Positions 21,014 through 31,700 of a DNA stretch of 38,389 nt are shown here, one piece after another. Under the pieces are notes generated by a model that was not told where the DNA came from, searched no databases, and saw only the letters and a program-made list of their open reading frames with translations. Where the stretch lies: positions 1 through 38,389 of the IMG/VR virus record IMGVR_UViG_3300010392_000267; one strand, written 5' to 3'. Origin of the DNA: a virus. How positions within the stretch are numbered: the first letter of the stretch is position 1; every line of letters starts with the position of its first letter. Both the position numbers and the translations under genes were made by a program.

Positions 21014-21278
21014 TTTTCAACAGACCGTGTCGGTCGGCGGGGACAAACCCGCCGGCCAGCCGGATCAGATAGGCCGCTACCAGCGGGCCATTGCCAACGT
21101 GTTCGAAGACGGCACGGAGGGTGCCTGGCTGCTGGAGCAATGGCTTGATCTGTTCGGCAACCCGATCGTCAAGGTCGGCGACCCGTATGTGACGCATGCG
21201 CGTGCCGGCGTGATGGATTTTTTACTCGAAATTAAACGTGATAAGGAGCTTGCTAGCCATGTCCGACGCAACACCTGA
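20997..21278 (+). CDS. Hypothetical protein between portal and scaffold
   Basis: A 93-residue protein starting MSDQDDFQQTVSVGGDKPAG, with a conserved-looking WLLEQWLDLFGNPIVKVGDP and VTHARAGVMDFLLEIKRDKE. ATG at 20997 overlaps the end of the portal gene by 17 bases. Such a small gene between portal and scaffold is frequent in T7-like phages of this group; no function is known. Confidence 0.65.
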   Translation: MSDQDDFQQTVSVGGDKPAGQPDQIGRYQRAIANVFEDGTEGAWLLEQWLDLFGNPIVKVGDPYVTHARAGVMDFLLEIKRDKELASHVRRNT

Positions 21279-22185
21279 ATGGATGGAAACACTGGGCGAT
21301 TCTCTTCCCGAGGATCTTCGTGGCAACGACACGCTGTTGCAGACACCGGACGTCGCCACGTTGGCACGCCGGTTTGTGGATGCGAAAGCCTACCAGGGCA
21401 ACAGCGTGCGCTTACCGGGCAAGGACGCCAGCGCGGAAGATCGCGCGACGTTCATTCGTGACCTGTCGGCGAAGGCGCCGCACCTGAGCATTCTTGCAAA
21501 ACCGGGCGAGGAGGCCACCGACGACGAGCGCAATGCGTTTCTGACAGCACTGGGCGTGCCCAAGTCGTCGGCGGACTACAAGTTCGAGGGGCTGGAGGTG
21601 CCCGACGGCATCAAGCTGACCGGCCTCGATAACTTTCGCGAGAAAGCCAGGGAGCTGGGACTGACCGACACGCAGGCCAAGGGCATTCTCGAACTCGACA
21701 TTGCCCGTCTGCAGCAGTCCGGTCAGGCGAGCGCCGAGCAGCTGGCCGAGGGCAAGGCCACCCTCGATAAAGCGTGGGGCGATAACCACGCCAGTCTGCA
21801 GAAGGCGGCGCTGGAAGGTGCAGTGCACCTGGGCAACCTGGCCGGCGACGAGCTCGGCAAGGAACTGCGCACGCTGGCTGACAATGAAACCTTTGCGCAC
21901 TCCTACCCGGCATTGATGCAGGCGCTGTCAGCCTACGGCGTCAAGCTGATCGAGTCGGGCGACGGCCAGCGCGGCGGCACCGGCATGACCGACTTCATCA
22001 CGCCTGTCGAGGCGAAGAAACGCATGTCGGAGATGCGCAGCAACCGGGAGCATCCGCTCAACAACGCCCGCCATCCCGATCACAAGGGCGCCGTCGAGGA
22101 GCTGCAGCGCCTGACACGTATATCGCTCGGCGAACAGGCAGCGAAGCAGGCGCCGACGCAGGAGATCGAAGTCGGGACGCGATAG
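21259..22185 (+). CDS. Capsid scaffolding protein
   Basis: A 308-residue acidic helical protein starting MSDATPEWMETLGDSLPEDL. The N-terminal half has LLQTPDVATLARRFVDAKAY, as in T7-type scaffolds (minor segments with leave-one-out motif ADYKFEGLEVPDG); the second half is coiled-coil, and the C-terminus is basic (KKRMSEMRSNREHPLNNARH), the part that contacts capsid in this family. The ATG at 21259 follows AAGGAG by 10 bases. It is directly upstream of the capsid gene, as expected for a scaffold. Confidence 0.8.
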   Translation: MSDATPEWMETLGDSLPEDLRGNDTLLQTPDVATLARRFVDAKAYQGNSVRLPGKDASAEDRATFIRDLSAKAPHLSILAKPGEEATDDERNAFLTALGVPKSSADYKFEGLEVPDGIKLTGLDNFREKARELGLTDTQAKGILELDIARLQQSGQASAEQLAEGKATLDKAWGDNHASLQKAALEGAVHLGNLAGDELGKELRTLADNETFAHSYPALMQALSAYGVKLIESGDGQRGGTGMTDFITPVEAKKRMSEMRSNREHPLNNARHPDHKGAVEELQRLTRISLGEQAAKQAPTQEIEVGTR

Positions 22186-22193
22186 CACAGGGC

Positions 22194-22225
22194 TTGACTC
22201 CCGCCGCAAATGGCGGGATGATTTT
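22194..22225 (+). promoter_or_regulatory. Promoter-hairpin region before the capsid gene
   Basis: Within the 192-bp gap between scaffold and capsid, TTGACT (22194-22199) and GATGAT (22217-22222) are 17 bases apart. The spacer is an inverted repeat: TCCCGCC (22199-22205), loop GCAAAT, GGCGGGA (22212-22218), then TGATTTTA. The element reads as a promoter and as a weak terminator. A second hairpin CTTGC-TTTTT-GCAAG follows at 22242-22256, and the capsid Shine-Dalgarno (TTAGGAGACTC) is at the end of the gap. Confidence 0.5.
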
Positions 22226-22377
22226 ATCGACATCTGGACTCCTTGCTTTTTGCAAGCCCGGTGACTGCCAGCAAAGACTGGTCGCACGGGGCAGCGAAAA
22301 GCCCAAGCACAAGCGGTCCCGCGAGGGGCTCCCGCAAAAGCGATTCAACTTGTGTTTGGAATATTTAGGAGACTCAG

Positions 22378-23295
22378 ATGGCTTCTTCCATTGATGTCGG
22401 TTTCGTTGAGCAATTCCGCTCAAACGTTTACCACAAGTCCCAGCAGCACGGTTCGCGCCTTGGCAACCTGGTTCACTACGAACCGTTGGTTGGTGAGGTG
22501 CACCACTTCGACCTGCTGGATGCCGATGACGCGCAGACTCAAACTCGCACGAATGCGGGCGACCGTCATGCCGATTCACCCGTACTGGACGCACCGCACG
22601 AGAAGGTTCGCGTCAGCCCGGTTGATTCGGAATGGGGCGACCTGATCGACCGCGAAGACAAGCTGCGCATGCTGCTCGACCCCGAGTCCGAGTACATCAA
22701 GCTGGCGTACGATTCGCTGGGCCGTCAGAAAGACGACCAGATCATCACCGCGTTCACAGCCGATGTGGATCTCAAGAACACCTCGGGCGGTGCGTACACC
22801 ACCACCAACTTCGCCACCCACGGCGGTCAGACCATTGTGCACGGCAGTGCCGGCCTGACCTACGACAAGGTGCTCGAAGGCATCGAGCGGCTGCAGGACT
22901 CCGAGGCGTTCGACGAGGATGACATTGTCATCGTCTACGGCCCGCGGCAGGAACGTGAAGTGCGGCAGATTGCGGCGTTGACCTCGAGCGACTTCGTGTC
23001 GACCGGTGGCAACATGACCCGCGGTATTGCCGGCGGATCAGGTGCTCAGCCGCGTGGTGGCCCGTTGGGGCTGACGTGGGTGCGTTCGGCTCGTTTGCCG
23101 GTCAACACCAACATCCGCAGCTGCTTCATCTACGCACGGCGTGCGATGGCCATGGCGGTGAACGAGGATATGTACTCGTTCGTGATGCCACGTGCCGACA
23201 AGAAGGGTGCCTGGCAGGTGTACTGCCGCCAGACGCTCGGCGCGGCGCGTCGTGAAGGTGCGGGTGTCGTCGAGATCGAGTGCGACGAGTCCTAA
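22378..23295 (+). CDS. Major capsid protein
   Basis: A 305-residue protein starting MASSIDVGFVEQFRSNVYHK, matching the Phage_capsid_2 type of HK97-fold capsid proteins in short-tailed phages: early VxQF...VxHxxQQxGSxL, then EWGDLIDREDKLRMLLDPES, YDSLGRQKDDQIITAFTADV and a C-terminal INxDMYSFVMPRADKKG-like strand. It forms the icosahedral head on the scaffold. A strong Shine-Dalgarno (AGGAG) stands before the ATG, and the leader carries promoter and hairpins, both in keeping with high expression. Confidence 0.93.
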   Translation: MASSIDVGFVEQFRSNVYHKSQQHGSRLGNLVHYEPLVGEVHHFDLLDADDAQTQTRTNAGDRHADSPVLDAPHEKVRVSPVDSEWGDLIDREDKLRMLLDPESEYIKLAYDSLGRQKDDQIITAFTADVDLKNTSGGAYTTTNFATHGGQTIVHGSAGLTYDKVLEGIERLQDSEAFDEDDIVIVYGPRQEREVRQIAALTSSDFVSTGGNMTRGIAGGSGAQPRGGPLGLTWVRSARLPVNTNIRSCFIYARRAMAMAVNEDMYSFVMPRADKKGAWQVYCRQTLGAARREGAGVVEIECDES

Positions 23296-23322
23296 GCAGT
23301 AGCCGGAACGGGGCGCCCTGGT

Positions 23323-23901
23323 ATGTCAGCGACCAAACTCAACATTGGCAACCAGGGCGTCCTGCTGCTCGGCGGCAGGCCGTTAACCTCGTGGAATGAT
23401 GGCGGCAAGACCAAGGAAGCCATCGACATCTACTGGGACACCAGTTATCGCGCCACGCTCTCGGCGCATCGGTGGCACTTCGCAACAACCCGAGCACTGC
23501 TCAATCCGCTGACAGAGGCACCGGTCGGTGCCGAGTGGAGCCACCAGTTTCAGCTGCCGAATGACTGCCTGAAGGTGCAGTCGCTCAGCCCGGACGGCGG
23601 CAGTCCGATCGCCAAAGACGCGTGGCGACGCGAAGGGCGCAAGCTGCTGGCCAACGCCGACTCCCTGATTCTGATCTACACCTACATCTGCCCGGTGGGC
23701 GACATCGATGCCACGTTCGAGCAGGCATTGGCTGCACAACTGGCCTACCAGATGGCGTATTTCCTGACCGGCTCCACGTCGAAAGGCCGCGACATGTTCT
23801 CGCTCTACCAGGAGCGGCTGGACACCGCGAAGACAGAAAACGGTATCGAGCAAACCACGCAGCCGACGTACACGTCGCAGCTGCTGGAGGTGCGGCGCTG
23901 A
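23323..23901 (+). CDS. Tail tubular protein A-like (T7 gp11 analogue)
   Basis: A 192-residue protein with the family pattern: LNIGNQGVLLLGGRPLTSWN, then IYWDTSYRATLSAHRWHFAT, then WSHQFQLPNDCLKVQSLS. It forms the ring that attaches the short tail to the portal. Its stop overlaps the start of the next gene (TGATG), the tail-tip partner. Confidence 0.88.
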   Translation: MSATKLNIGNQGVLLLGGRPLTSWNDGGKTKEAIDIYWDTSYRATLSAHRWHFATTRALLNPLTEAPVGAEWSHQFQLPNDCLKVQSLSPDGGSPIAKDAWRREGRKLLANADSLILIYTYICPVGDIDATFEQALAAQLAYQMAYFLTGSTSKGRDMFSLYQERLDTAKTENGIEQTTQPTYTSQLLEVRR

Positions 23902-26018
23902 TGCCGAGGTACCACTATGCACAAAACCGTTTTACCGGTGGCGAGGTCGGGCCACGCTCGTCCGGTGCTACGGACTCCGAGGTCTACCGCAACGGTTTTT
24001 CCTGTGCGCGCAACATCATTTCATTGCCGCAGGGCGGGGCGTATAAGCGCCTCGGCTCGGTGCTGGTCGGTGAAGCCGCGGGCGAGGAGGTCTGTTACAT
24101 CACGTTCGAAGACGAACCGCGCGACAGCGTCCTCGAGTTAACGCAACAAAAGATGGTGATCTGGCAGGATCACATGAAGGCCACCGAGTTCGCGACGCCC
24201 TGGCCCACTGGCGACCTGTTCGAAATCCATCCCGCACAAGACGGCGCCGAGATGCTGTTCTGGCACCGCGACCACCCGCCGTATCGCCTGGTTAAAACCG
24301 CTGTCGGTTGGTCGTTCGCACAGGCCACGCTGATAGAGATCCCCGACTACCACTTCGAAGACGAAGCCGGCTCGGTGGCCATGGTGCAGAACCTGTCAAT
24401 GATTGACGACGCCACCTGGACAGACGCCGACTGGTTCCGGCTGATCGTGAACGGCTACGAAACCGAGAAGATCTACTGGGTCGACAACAACGCCGTGCTG
24501 GCGCAACGCATTTACCGGGCCATTGAGCCGTACGTGCTGGAGCGCGGCCGGGGTTTGGTGCAAGGGCTAACCGTCGCCGAAGCCAGCAGCGGCCCCGCGA
24601 CCTTTGACATCACGTTCGGTGACGGCATCAAGGGGCTGGACTACATCATCCAGCCGGGTGACGGCGAGGCGGAGGACGCGGCCGCGGCGATCAGTGTGGT
24701 CACGTCAACGCCCGCATCGGGCGACGTGTTCGAACCGGCCTGGTCGGCAACACGCGGCTGGCCGGGTGCGGCCTGTTTTTATCAGCAGCGGTTGTACGTC
24801 GGCGGCACGGACCTGTTGCCGCAAACCCTGTGGGGTTCACGCCTGGGCTCGAGCACCGACTTTGGTGTCGGGGCCAACACCGGCGACGCGCTGTCGTACC
24901 GCATCAAGTCGGAAAAACGCATCTCCATTCAGTGGATGAGCTCCAAGCGCGGCATGGCGATCGGCACCACCGGCGGCGACTGGGTCATTCCCAAAGAGAT
25001 CGGCGTGGTCACGCCATCCAACATTGCATTTGCACGTCAGACGGTGCACCGGTCATCGCGTCGTTTGCCTGTCGAGGTCGATTCAGAAACTTTCTATTTA
25101 CACGGTGGCAACCGCAAGGTGCGCCGTTTTCTGTACGAATGGGGATCGGAATCCTGGCAGTCTTACGACGCGACGTTCTTCTCTGACCACATTGCCGGTC
25201 GCGGCTTCAAGCAGCTCGCCTACACCGATCACCCGGACACCATCGTGTGGGGCGTGACGGAAAACGGCAAGTTCGCCGGCATGACCTACGAACGCGGCCG
25301 CGAGGTGCTGTGTTGGCACCCGCACCAGACAGTCGGGGAAGTGAAATCCATCGCGGTTGCGCACTACGACGGTTATGACGAAATCTGGCTGGCCGTGAAA
25401 CGCGCCAACGGCACGTACAACGAGCGGATCCCGTTCACGTCGCAGGATTACTACGAGCAGGACGACGAGGGCGACCACGAAATTGACGTGCCGTATTGCC
25501 CGCGCTCGAAGATTCGTGACTTCGATGCGTTCATGGATTCCGCCGTGCTGTTCGAAGGCACCGGCTTAACCGAAGTGGCCGTGCCGCACCTCAAGAATCA
25601 GCCCGTCGAAGTGCTGGCCGATGACGCGTACGTCCCCGATTTGTCTGCCAACGTGAACGGCAAGGTCGCGCTGACGCGGCCGGCAGATCGCGTGTGGGTG
25701 GGCCTCAAGTACCCGACACGGTTTCGCCCGATGCCCGTGGAGCAAACCAGCCAGGCCGGTTCGTCGCAGTCGATGAAAACCCGCACGGTCAACCCGACGT
25801 TGCGCCTGGTCGATTCGCACATGCCGCTGATCAACGGACAGCGCCCGCCGTCGCGTTCGACCGAAACGCTGCTCGGCACACCCGAGGGCATGTTCACGGG
25901 TGACATCGACATCGAGGACTGGGGTTACAACCGCGGCCAGGTGACGATCGAGCCGGACCTGCCGTACCCGTTTCACGCCGTGATGCTCTACGGCTGGTTG
26001 CAGCTGGGGATGGACTGA
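23901..26018 (+). CDS. Tail tubular protein B-like (nozzle; T7 gp12 analogue)
   Basis: A 705-residue protein starting MPRYHYAQNRFTGGEVGPRS, with ARNIISLPQGGAYKRLGSVL; the FTGGExxPR and R-N-x-I-x-LPQGGAxxRxG pattern marks the podovirus tail nozzle family. The rest is beta-rich (propeller and platform). It completes the tail tube and carries the fibres. ATG at 23901, overlapping the previous stop, is used; the longer frame from 23622 is out of keeping with the family. Confidence 0.88.
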   Translation: MPRYHYAQNRFTGGEVGPRSSGATDSEVYRNGFSCARNIISLPQGGAYKRLGSVLVGEAAGEEVCYITFEDEPRDSVLELTQQKMVIWQDHMKATEFATPWPTGDLFEIHPAQDGAEMLFWHRDHPPYRLVKTAVGWSFAQATLIEIPDYHFEDEAGSVAMVQNLSMIDDATWTDADWFRLIVNGYETEKIYWVDNNAVLAQRIYRAIEPYVLERGRGLVQGLTVAEASSGPATFDITFGDGIKGLDYIIQPGDGEAEDAAAAISVVTSTPASGDVFEPAWSATRGWPGAACFYQQRLYVGGTDLLPQTLWGSRLGSSTDFGVGANTGDALSYRIKSEKRISIQWMSSKRGMAIGTTGGDWVIPKEIGVVTPSNIAFARQTVHRSSRRLPVEVDSETFYLHGGNRKVRRFLYEWGSESWQSYDATFFSDHIAGRGFKQLAYTDHPDTIVWGVTENGKFAGMTYERGREVLCWHPHQTVGEVKSIAVAHYDGYDEIWLAVKRANGTYNERIPFTSQDYYEQDDEGDHEIDVPYCPRSKIRDFDAFMDSAVLFEGTGLTEVAVPHLKNQPVEVLADDAYVPDLSANVNGKVALTRPADRVWVGLKYPTRFRPMPVEQTSQAGSSQSMKTRTVNPTLRLVDSHMPLINGQRPPSRSTETLLGTPEGMFTGDIDIEDWGYNRGQVTIEPDLPYPFHAVMLYGWLQLGMD

Positions 26019-26019
26019 G

Positions 26020-26478
26020 ATGATATCCGGCGCTCACACCGCAGTCAGCTCGAACGTCGCGCGGCGACTTCGAGAAACAGAGAAATATCGTTACGGCTAC
26101 AGATCCAGCAACGACGACCACGACCGATCACGCTTCGACAGCGAACTGGAGCACACGTCGTCATTGTCGTTATTGGGCTATCTGCGCGCGAAGCGCGAAG
26201 CGCGCTCGTCCACGAGCGGCACGCGCATCGATCAGCTGCACGCGACAGCTCGCAGCAGCGGACTGTTTCGCGACACCATTCGTCAGCGCAAGACGGACAC
26301 ATTCGAACGGTATGCGGAAAACCGCGGTCGTTTGTTACGCGGTGAGCCGCTGTTGCTCGACTCCCAATCGGGCGGCGGTAGCGGTTTATTGCCGTTGGCC
26401 ACGGGGCTGATTGGTGGCGCTGCCAGCAAGTCGAAAAGCCTGGTGGGCGGGTTAGCCAGCAAGGTGTTTGGCTTCTGA
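26020..26478 (+). CDS. Putative internal virion protein
   Basis: A 152-residue basic protein starting MISGAHTAVSSNVARRLRET, Arg- and Ser-rich with helical character, ending in a Gly/Ser-rich hydrophobic segment (SGLLPLATGLIGGAASKSKS, then LVGGLASKVFGF). This hydrophobic C-terminus is like the membrane-active ends of short ejection proteins. Its position between tail nozzle and the other ejection proteins supports a virion role; no family recognised. Confidence 0.55.
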   Translation: MISGAHTAVSSNVARRLRETEKYRYGYRSSNDDHDRSRFDSELEHTSSLSLLGYLRAKREARSSTSGTRIDQLHATARSSGLFRDTIRQRKTDTFERYAENRGRLLRGEPLLLDSQSGGGSGLLPLATGLIGGAASKSKSLVGGLASKVFGF

Positions 26479-26479
26479 T

Positions 26480-26941
26480 ATGCCTGACACGTCGATAATC
26501 CGCGAGGCGACTCATCACGATTTGCAGCGGCTGCTGGAGATGGGCAGGAACATGGGCGATGCCAGTCCGGCAACCGCCTTGATACCGCCGTGCGAGGAGA
26601 GCTTTCTCGACACGTGCCAGAACCTGATCGACAAGCCCGAAGGCATTATCGTGGTGGCTGACAATTGCGAGCTGGCTGGCATGGCCGCCGGCTACCTGGC
26701 ACCGGCTTACTACAACCACAACGTCGTGCAGGCGTTCCAGATGTTCTGGTGGGTCGAGGACGAGTTCCGCGGCTACGGGTTCGGTACGCGCATGCGCAAG
26801 GCGCTGGAGGAGTGGGCGCGCGCCAAGGGCGCTGTGACGTTTTCTGCAGCCATGCACCAGGGGTTGACACCGGACGACGTGAGCGTCGGCGAATACGCCG
26901 AATCGACCACGATGTATCAGAAGGTGCTGTGTCATGGCTGA
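26480..26941 (+). CDS. GNAT-like acetyltransferase fold protein (T7 gp13-like position)
   Basis: A 153-residue protein starting MPDTSIIREATHHDLQRLLE, with GIIVVADNCELAGMAAGYLA and WWVEDEFRGYGFGTRMRKAL: the R-G-x-G-x-G/A acetyl-CoA loop appears as RGYGFGTRM. It would acetylate an amine or only use the fold as a structural part. Many T7-like phages code a GNAT-fold protein exactly here, before the ejection proteins. ATG at 26480 follows the upstream stop by one base. Confidence 0.75.
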   Translation: MPDTSIIREATHHDLQRLLEMGRNMGDASPATALIPPCEESFLDTCQNLIDKPEGIIVVADNCELAGMAAGYLAPAYYNHNVVQAFQMFWWVEDEFRGYGFGTRMRKALEEWARAKGAVTFSAAMHQGLTPDDVSVGEYAESTTMYQKVLCHG

Positions 26942-27344
26942 GTGGGTAGCCGCGGGCGCCGCGGTCATTTCGGTCGGCTCGTCCTTGCTTGGGGCGAATG
27001 CGGCAGGCAAAGCATCGGATCGTCAGGAAGCCAAAATACAGCGCGCGACCGACGAGCAAGTGCGGCGCACGACAAAGGCGCGTGACGAGTTTTCCGGCAA
27101 GCTGGATGCCGCCGTTGCAGGCGCCGGTGCTGACATCGGGTCACGATCGGCGCTGGAGAATCGCAACGATTCCTTGACCGAGTTCCAGTTTGATATCGCG
27201 GTGACGCGTGAAGCCGGGGCCGACGCTGCGGCTGCTGTCGATGCGCAGGGCGATGCCCTCAAGTGGCAAGCCTACGGGCAGGCAGCCTCCAGCATTGGCA
27301 GTTTTGCAACGATCGGCGTTGATGCCGGCTGGTGGGGTGGCTGA
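26934..27344 (+). CDS. Internal virion protein (gp14-like)
   Basis: A 136-residue protein starting MAEWVAAGAAVISVGSSLLG, with a hydrophobic Gly/Ala-rich N-terminal helix followed by a long charged helix and a second hydrophobic part (GQAASSIGSFATIGVDAGWW). This is the pattern of small T7 gp14-like ejection proteins that insert in the host outer membrane. Overlaps the acetyltransferase gene by 8 bases. Confidence 0.65.
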   Translation: MAEWVAAGAAVISVGSSLLGANAAGKASDRQEAKIQRATDEQVRRTTKARDEFSGKLDAAVAGAGADIGSRSALENRNDSLTEFQFDIAVTREAGADAAAAVDAQGDALKWQAYGQAASSIGSFATIGVDAGWWGG

Positions 27345-28723
27345 TGGAGATACCGCGCTATTTCGTGGCCCAGGCCGAACCGAGCACCGGTGTTCCCGCC
27401 AACACCGTGGCCGCACCGTACCTGCAAGCAGGACAGGCGTTCAGCCAGGTCAGCCAGGCCGCGCACGAGTATCACAAAGCCGCGGAGGCCGCTGAGGCAG
27501 GCAGCCAGTACAACCGCGCCATCGCGATTTATCGCACCGGGTTGGTCGAGCTGGAGAACAGCTACACGCAGCGGTTCACCGAGGACGACGCGTCCGGCGA
27601 AGAAAAACGCACCTACGAGGTCATGCTCAAGCAGTCGCAGGAACGACTGAAAACGCTGGAATCGCATGCGCTCAGCAACGTCACGAACCGGCTGGCGAAA
27701 CAGAAGTTCGGTGCCCAGGCGGCCACGCTGCGTGCCGGCACGTGGGACGTGCTGCTGAAGCGTCAGCGCGACCTGTTCATCGAGGACAAGAAAGCCAACC
27801 TCGACGAAGAAACCGCTGTGCTTCGCCAGAGCGGTGATTACGACGGCATTCTCGAGGCCAACACGGTGGCATTCGAAGCGGGCTTTATCGGCGCGGACGA
27901 GCTGTCGGACCGCAACGAGCTGACGTACGAAATGGAGGCAACCGACACTCTGTATCGTGCCGTCACCACCGCGATCAAAAGCGAAAACACCGGCGTGCTC
28001 ACCGACCTGATCGAGCAGATGGGTGCATCCGAAGCGCCTGCCGAGGTCAAGCAGGACATGCTGGACTCTGTGCTGGATGCGATCGACGACATCGACAACC
28101 GCGTCGCTGACCAGAAAGAAAACGCCCAGAAGAGCGCGTTCATTGCCGACATCACTTCGATTGTGGCCGGCCAGATGCCGCGCGGCCAGTTCAACCAGAA
28201 CGTGCGCAGCGGTCGTTACCGCAACACCGACGTGTCAACGCTGAACAACCTGATGTCGCGACGGGAACAGTCCGGCATCAACGATGCGGATCTGGAGCGC
28301 GATTACCTGGTGCGCATTGCCGGGCTGGCCTCGCAGAGCGGTTCGTTTGTCGAAAACCAGTCGGCCCTGCTCGAGGAGATCGCCGCCCGGCGTGACGAGT
28401 TCAACACCACCACCTTCGACAAGCTGGCACAGCGGATCGGCGGCGCGGACGAGGCGCACCTGAAAAACTACCGTTATCGCACGGCGCTCGATTTTGCGTT
28501 CTCGAACATTCGCGGCGCCGGCGTCGACGAGATCACCGAACGCTGGGACGACAAGACCCCGGAGCGTAACGCCAACGCCCGGTTGTTCCAGGCGGAGTTC
28601 GCGGAGTGGTGGTTGAGCAACCCGACTGACGACCCGATGCAGTACGCCAAGGACAACTGGGAACGGTTCAAGGTGTTTGAAGAAACAGACAGCGGCGGCA
28701 CGATATTGAAGGCGGATGAGTGA
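27344..28723 (+). CDS. Internal virion/ejection protein (gp15-like)
   Basis: A 459-residue helical protein starting MEIPRYFVAQAEPSTGVPAN. Long amphipathic helices (HEYHKAAEAAEAGSQYNRAI and later) fit the gp15-type ejection protein that forms part of the periplasmic conduit with its larger partner downstream. ATG at 27344 overlaps the previous stop; its own stop overlaps the next start. Confidence 0.7.
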   Translation: MEIPRYFVAQAEPSTGVPANTVAAPYLQAGQAFSQVSQAAHEYHKAAEAAEAGSQYNRAIAIYRTGLVELENSYTQRFTEDDASGEEKRTYEVMLKQSQERLKTLESHALSNVTNRLAKQKFGAQAATLRAGTWDVLLKRQRDLFIEDKKANLDEETAVLRQSGDYDGILEANTVAFEAGFIGADELSDRNELTYEMEATDTLYRAVTTAIKSENTGVLTDLIEQMGASEAPAEVKQDMLDSVLDAIDDIDNRVADQKENAQKSAFIADITSIVAGQMPRGQFNQNVRSGRYRNTDVSTLNNLMSRREQSGINDADLERDYLVRIAGLASQSGSFVENQSALLEEIAARRDEFNTTTFDKLAQRIGGADEAHLKNYRYRTALDFAFSNIRGAGVDEITERWDDKTPERNANARLFQAEFAEWWLSNPTDDPMQYAKDNWERFKVFEETDSGGTILKADE

Positions 28724-31700
28724 TGGCTGAGAAACCCGTACAAGGACCGCCAGTGCCAGCGCCGCTGCACTCGTTTGAGTCCATGGACACGACCCGTGAC
28801 AGCGCCGATACGTTGTTCATGGAGCGTTCGCAGGAGCGTCGTGAAGACCGGCGCCTGATCGAGATGGCGGAAACCGATTACGAGTCGTTTGCCACTGAAA
28901 TGAATCAGCGGGCCATGTCGAAGATGGGCGAGCCGGTCAGCGATATCTTTATGCGCGCGCTACCGCGGGGTGTGGCGAAGGGCTACGAGCAGTTGATGGA
29001 AACCATGCCGATGCGGGTCGGGCCGACCACCGGCATGCCGGCAGTGCCGCTGCTGTCCGGTAAGTCGGCGCAGGAAGAAGCCAACAACATACAAAACGAG
29101 CTCGCCAACCAGGAATTGACGGTCGATCAGGTGTCAAGCCTGTTCGAAGAGCCGAAAACCGCACCGGGCCAATTCGTGGAACCGGTCGCGCAGTTCTTCG
29201 CGGTGGGCGGACCGGCGGCTGGTGTGCTGAAAACGGCCGGCATGGGCGCATACGCGGCATGGTTGGTCGGCGGCGGCCTCGGCGATGCAACAGCGTTCGA
29301 CCCGGACGACCCTTTGCTGTCGGACATGCTGTTTTTCAACGAAGGCGAAGAGTCGCTCGATCTGCCCGACGAGTTGACAAGTTTTCAGGAAGAAAACCCG
29401 CAAGCCACGCAACTGATCGCGGAATCACTGCGCGAGTCGCTGTACCTGTCAGAGAACCAGTCGCAGGCACTGGGCCGGGTGGCACGACGGCTGCAGATGG
29501 CCGGCGAAGGCGCTGCACTCGGCTGGCTGTTCGAAGGCGCGGTGGGTGCTACGCGCGCCGTTGCTACGCAGTCCGGTCGGGAAGGTCTGCGCGAAGGCGC
29601 ACGCTGGATTGCTGATCAATACGAACAAGCCGTGCAGCATCTGTCATCACTGCCGCGCGGACCGGCATCCGGGTCGCCGGCTTCACAACGCGGTTCAGCT
29701 GACGTGAGTGCACTCGGCACCGTCGTCGATAAGGTCAAGCAAACCGGCCGCGACCTGTTCGACTCGCAGAACACCGCGTTAGGTCGTGACACCGAGCGAT
29801 TCCAGAAACCGGAGCCGCCGGCTGTTTCCCGTGAAACACCTGCGATGTACCAGGCGAGCGCAGAAAAACTCGCCAACGCGAGCGAAGCGCGCAAGGTGCA
29901 GGGGCCACCGGAACCGCGCACAAAAGACCGCAACATCAACATGAATTACATCGAGACGATGGAGGACAACGACGACGTTGCCCGCATCCTCGATGAGGTG
30001 GCGGAGCAGAACAAGGGCTTCGAAGCCGCTCGACGTGGACGCATCTCGACTGACAAGACGATGGAGGACGCGAAGGCGATGTTGCCGTGGGAACGGGAGC
30101 CGATTCGCGTCGAAGAGGGCGAAGACGGCCTGTTTCGCGTGCTCAATCACGACGGCACGCCGGCACACCCGAATGCTTACCGCGATGCCGAGAAGGCGCA
30201 GCGGTGGGCTGACCACTTGCAGCAGCAGCGCGGTGATGCGATTGACATGATGCTGCGGCGCGAGCCCGGCGACATGTGGAACGCAGAGCAGGTCACCGCG
30301 GCACGTATCGTGCTCGCCAACTCGGCCGATGAAATGCAAAAGCGTGCGCGCTGGCTGGTCAACAACGAAGCCGCCGCGTCACCTGCCGACTGGCTGGAAT
30401 TTCGCCGGATGGCTGCCAAGCATTCCTTATTTCAACAGTCCGTGCAGGGGGCGGTCGGCGAGATCGGACGTGCCATGCGGGCGCTGCAGATCCCCGCGCA
30501 ATCGACCGGGCAAACCACGGGTGCGAACTACCAGCAGATCGCCATGGAAGAGATCTTGCAGGCCACCGGCGGCGTGAAAACGGCGAAAGCGTTGGCGAAC
30601 AAGATTGCGTCGGCGAAGGATCTCGGCAGGGTGTCGGACCTGGCGTCCAAGGGCGCCTGGGCAAAATCACGCGACGTCATTCTGCAGGTGTGGATCAACG
30701 GGTTGCTGTCCAGCCCGGTCACGCATGCCAAGAACATGCTCGGCAACACGATGGCCAATGCCATGGCCGTGCCGGAGCGGTTTGCCGCCGCCGGCGTGGG
30801 ATCGATCAGGCGCGCCATCACGGGCGCCGACGACGGCGTGCGCGCATCCGAGGCGATGGGGCAGCTTAACTCGTACCTCGGCGGCTGGGCCGATGGCATT
30901 CGCCTGGCCGGTCGCGCGCTGAAAACCGGCGAAGAAACCCTCGGCATGGGCACCAAGCTGTCCGATGCTGGCCTCGATCGGCATCGCGCTATCAGCGCCA
31001 CCGAGTTTGGCGTGGATCCGGATTCGATTTACGGCAAGGGCGTCGATTTCCTCGGCGACTGGGTCGTGGGCTGGCCGGGCCGTGCACTGATGGCCGAGGA
31101 CGAACTGTTCAAAGGTTTGAACTACCGCATGGAACTGGGGGCGCAGGCGTATCGCAAGGCCAGCCAGGAAGGACTGCCGTTCGGCTCCAAGGAATACGCC
31201 GATCGCGTGTCCGAGCTGTTGAACGAGCCGACCGAGGACATGTACGCCGAGTCTATGTTGCAAGCCCAGAAGATGACGTTCACCGATCCGATCAGCAGCG
31301 ATCTGGTGAAGAGTCTGCAGGGTATGACCGGCCGTTTCCCGATGTTGAAATTCGTCATGCCGTTTGTGCGCACGCCGTTCAACATCGCGAAATACTCGGT
31401 TGAGCGGTCGCCGCTCGCGTGGGCGAACCCAAAATGGTGGGCTGATGTTAAGGCTGGCGGCGCCCGCGCGGACATGGCTATCGGCAAGCTCGTCACGGGC
31501 TCCGGGATCCTGGGCGCCGCCAGCTACTTTACGGTGCAAGGGAACATCACCGGTGCCGGGCCGAAAGACCCGTCCATGAACAAGGTATGGCGTGACCAGG
31601 GTTATCAGCCGTGGTCGATCCGTGTCGGCGATTACCTGTTCAGCTACAACGGGCTGGATCCGGTCGGCATGCAGATCGGCATGATGGCGCAGACGTTGAA

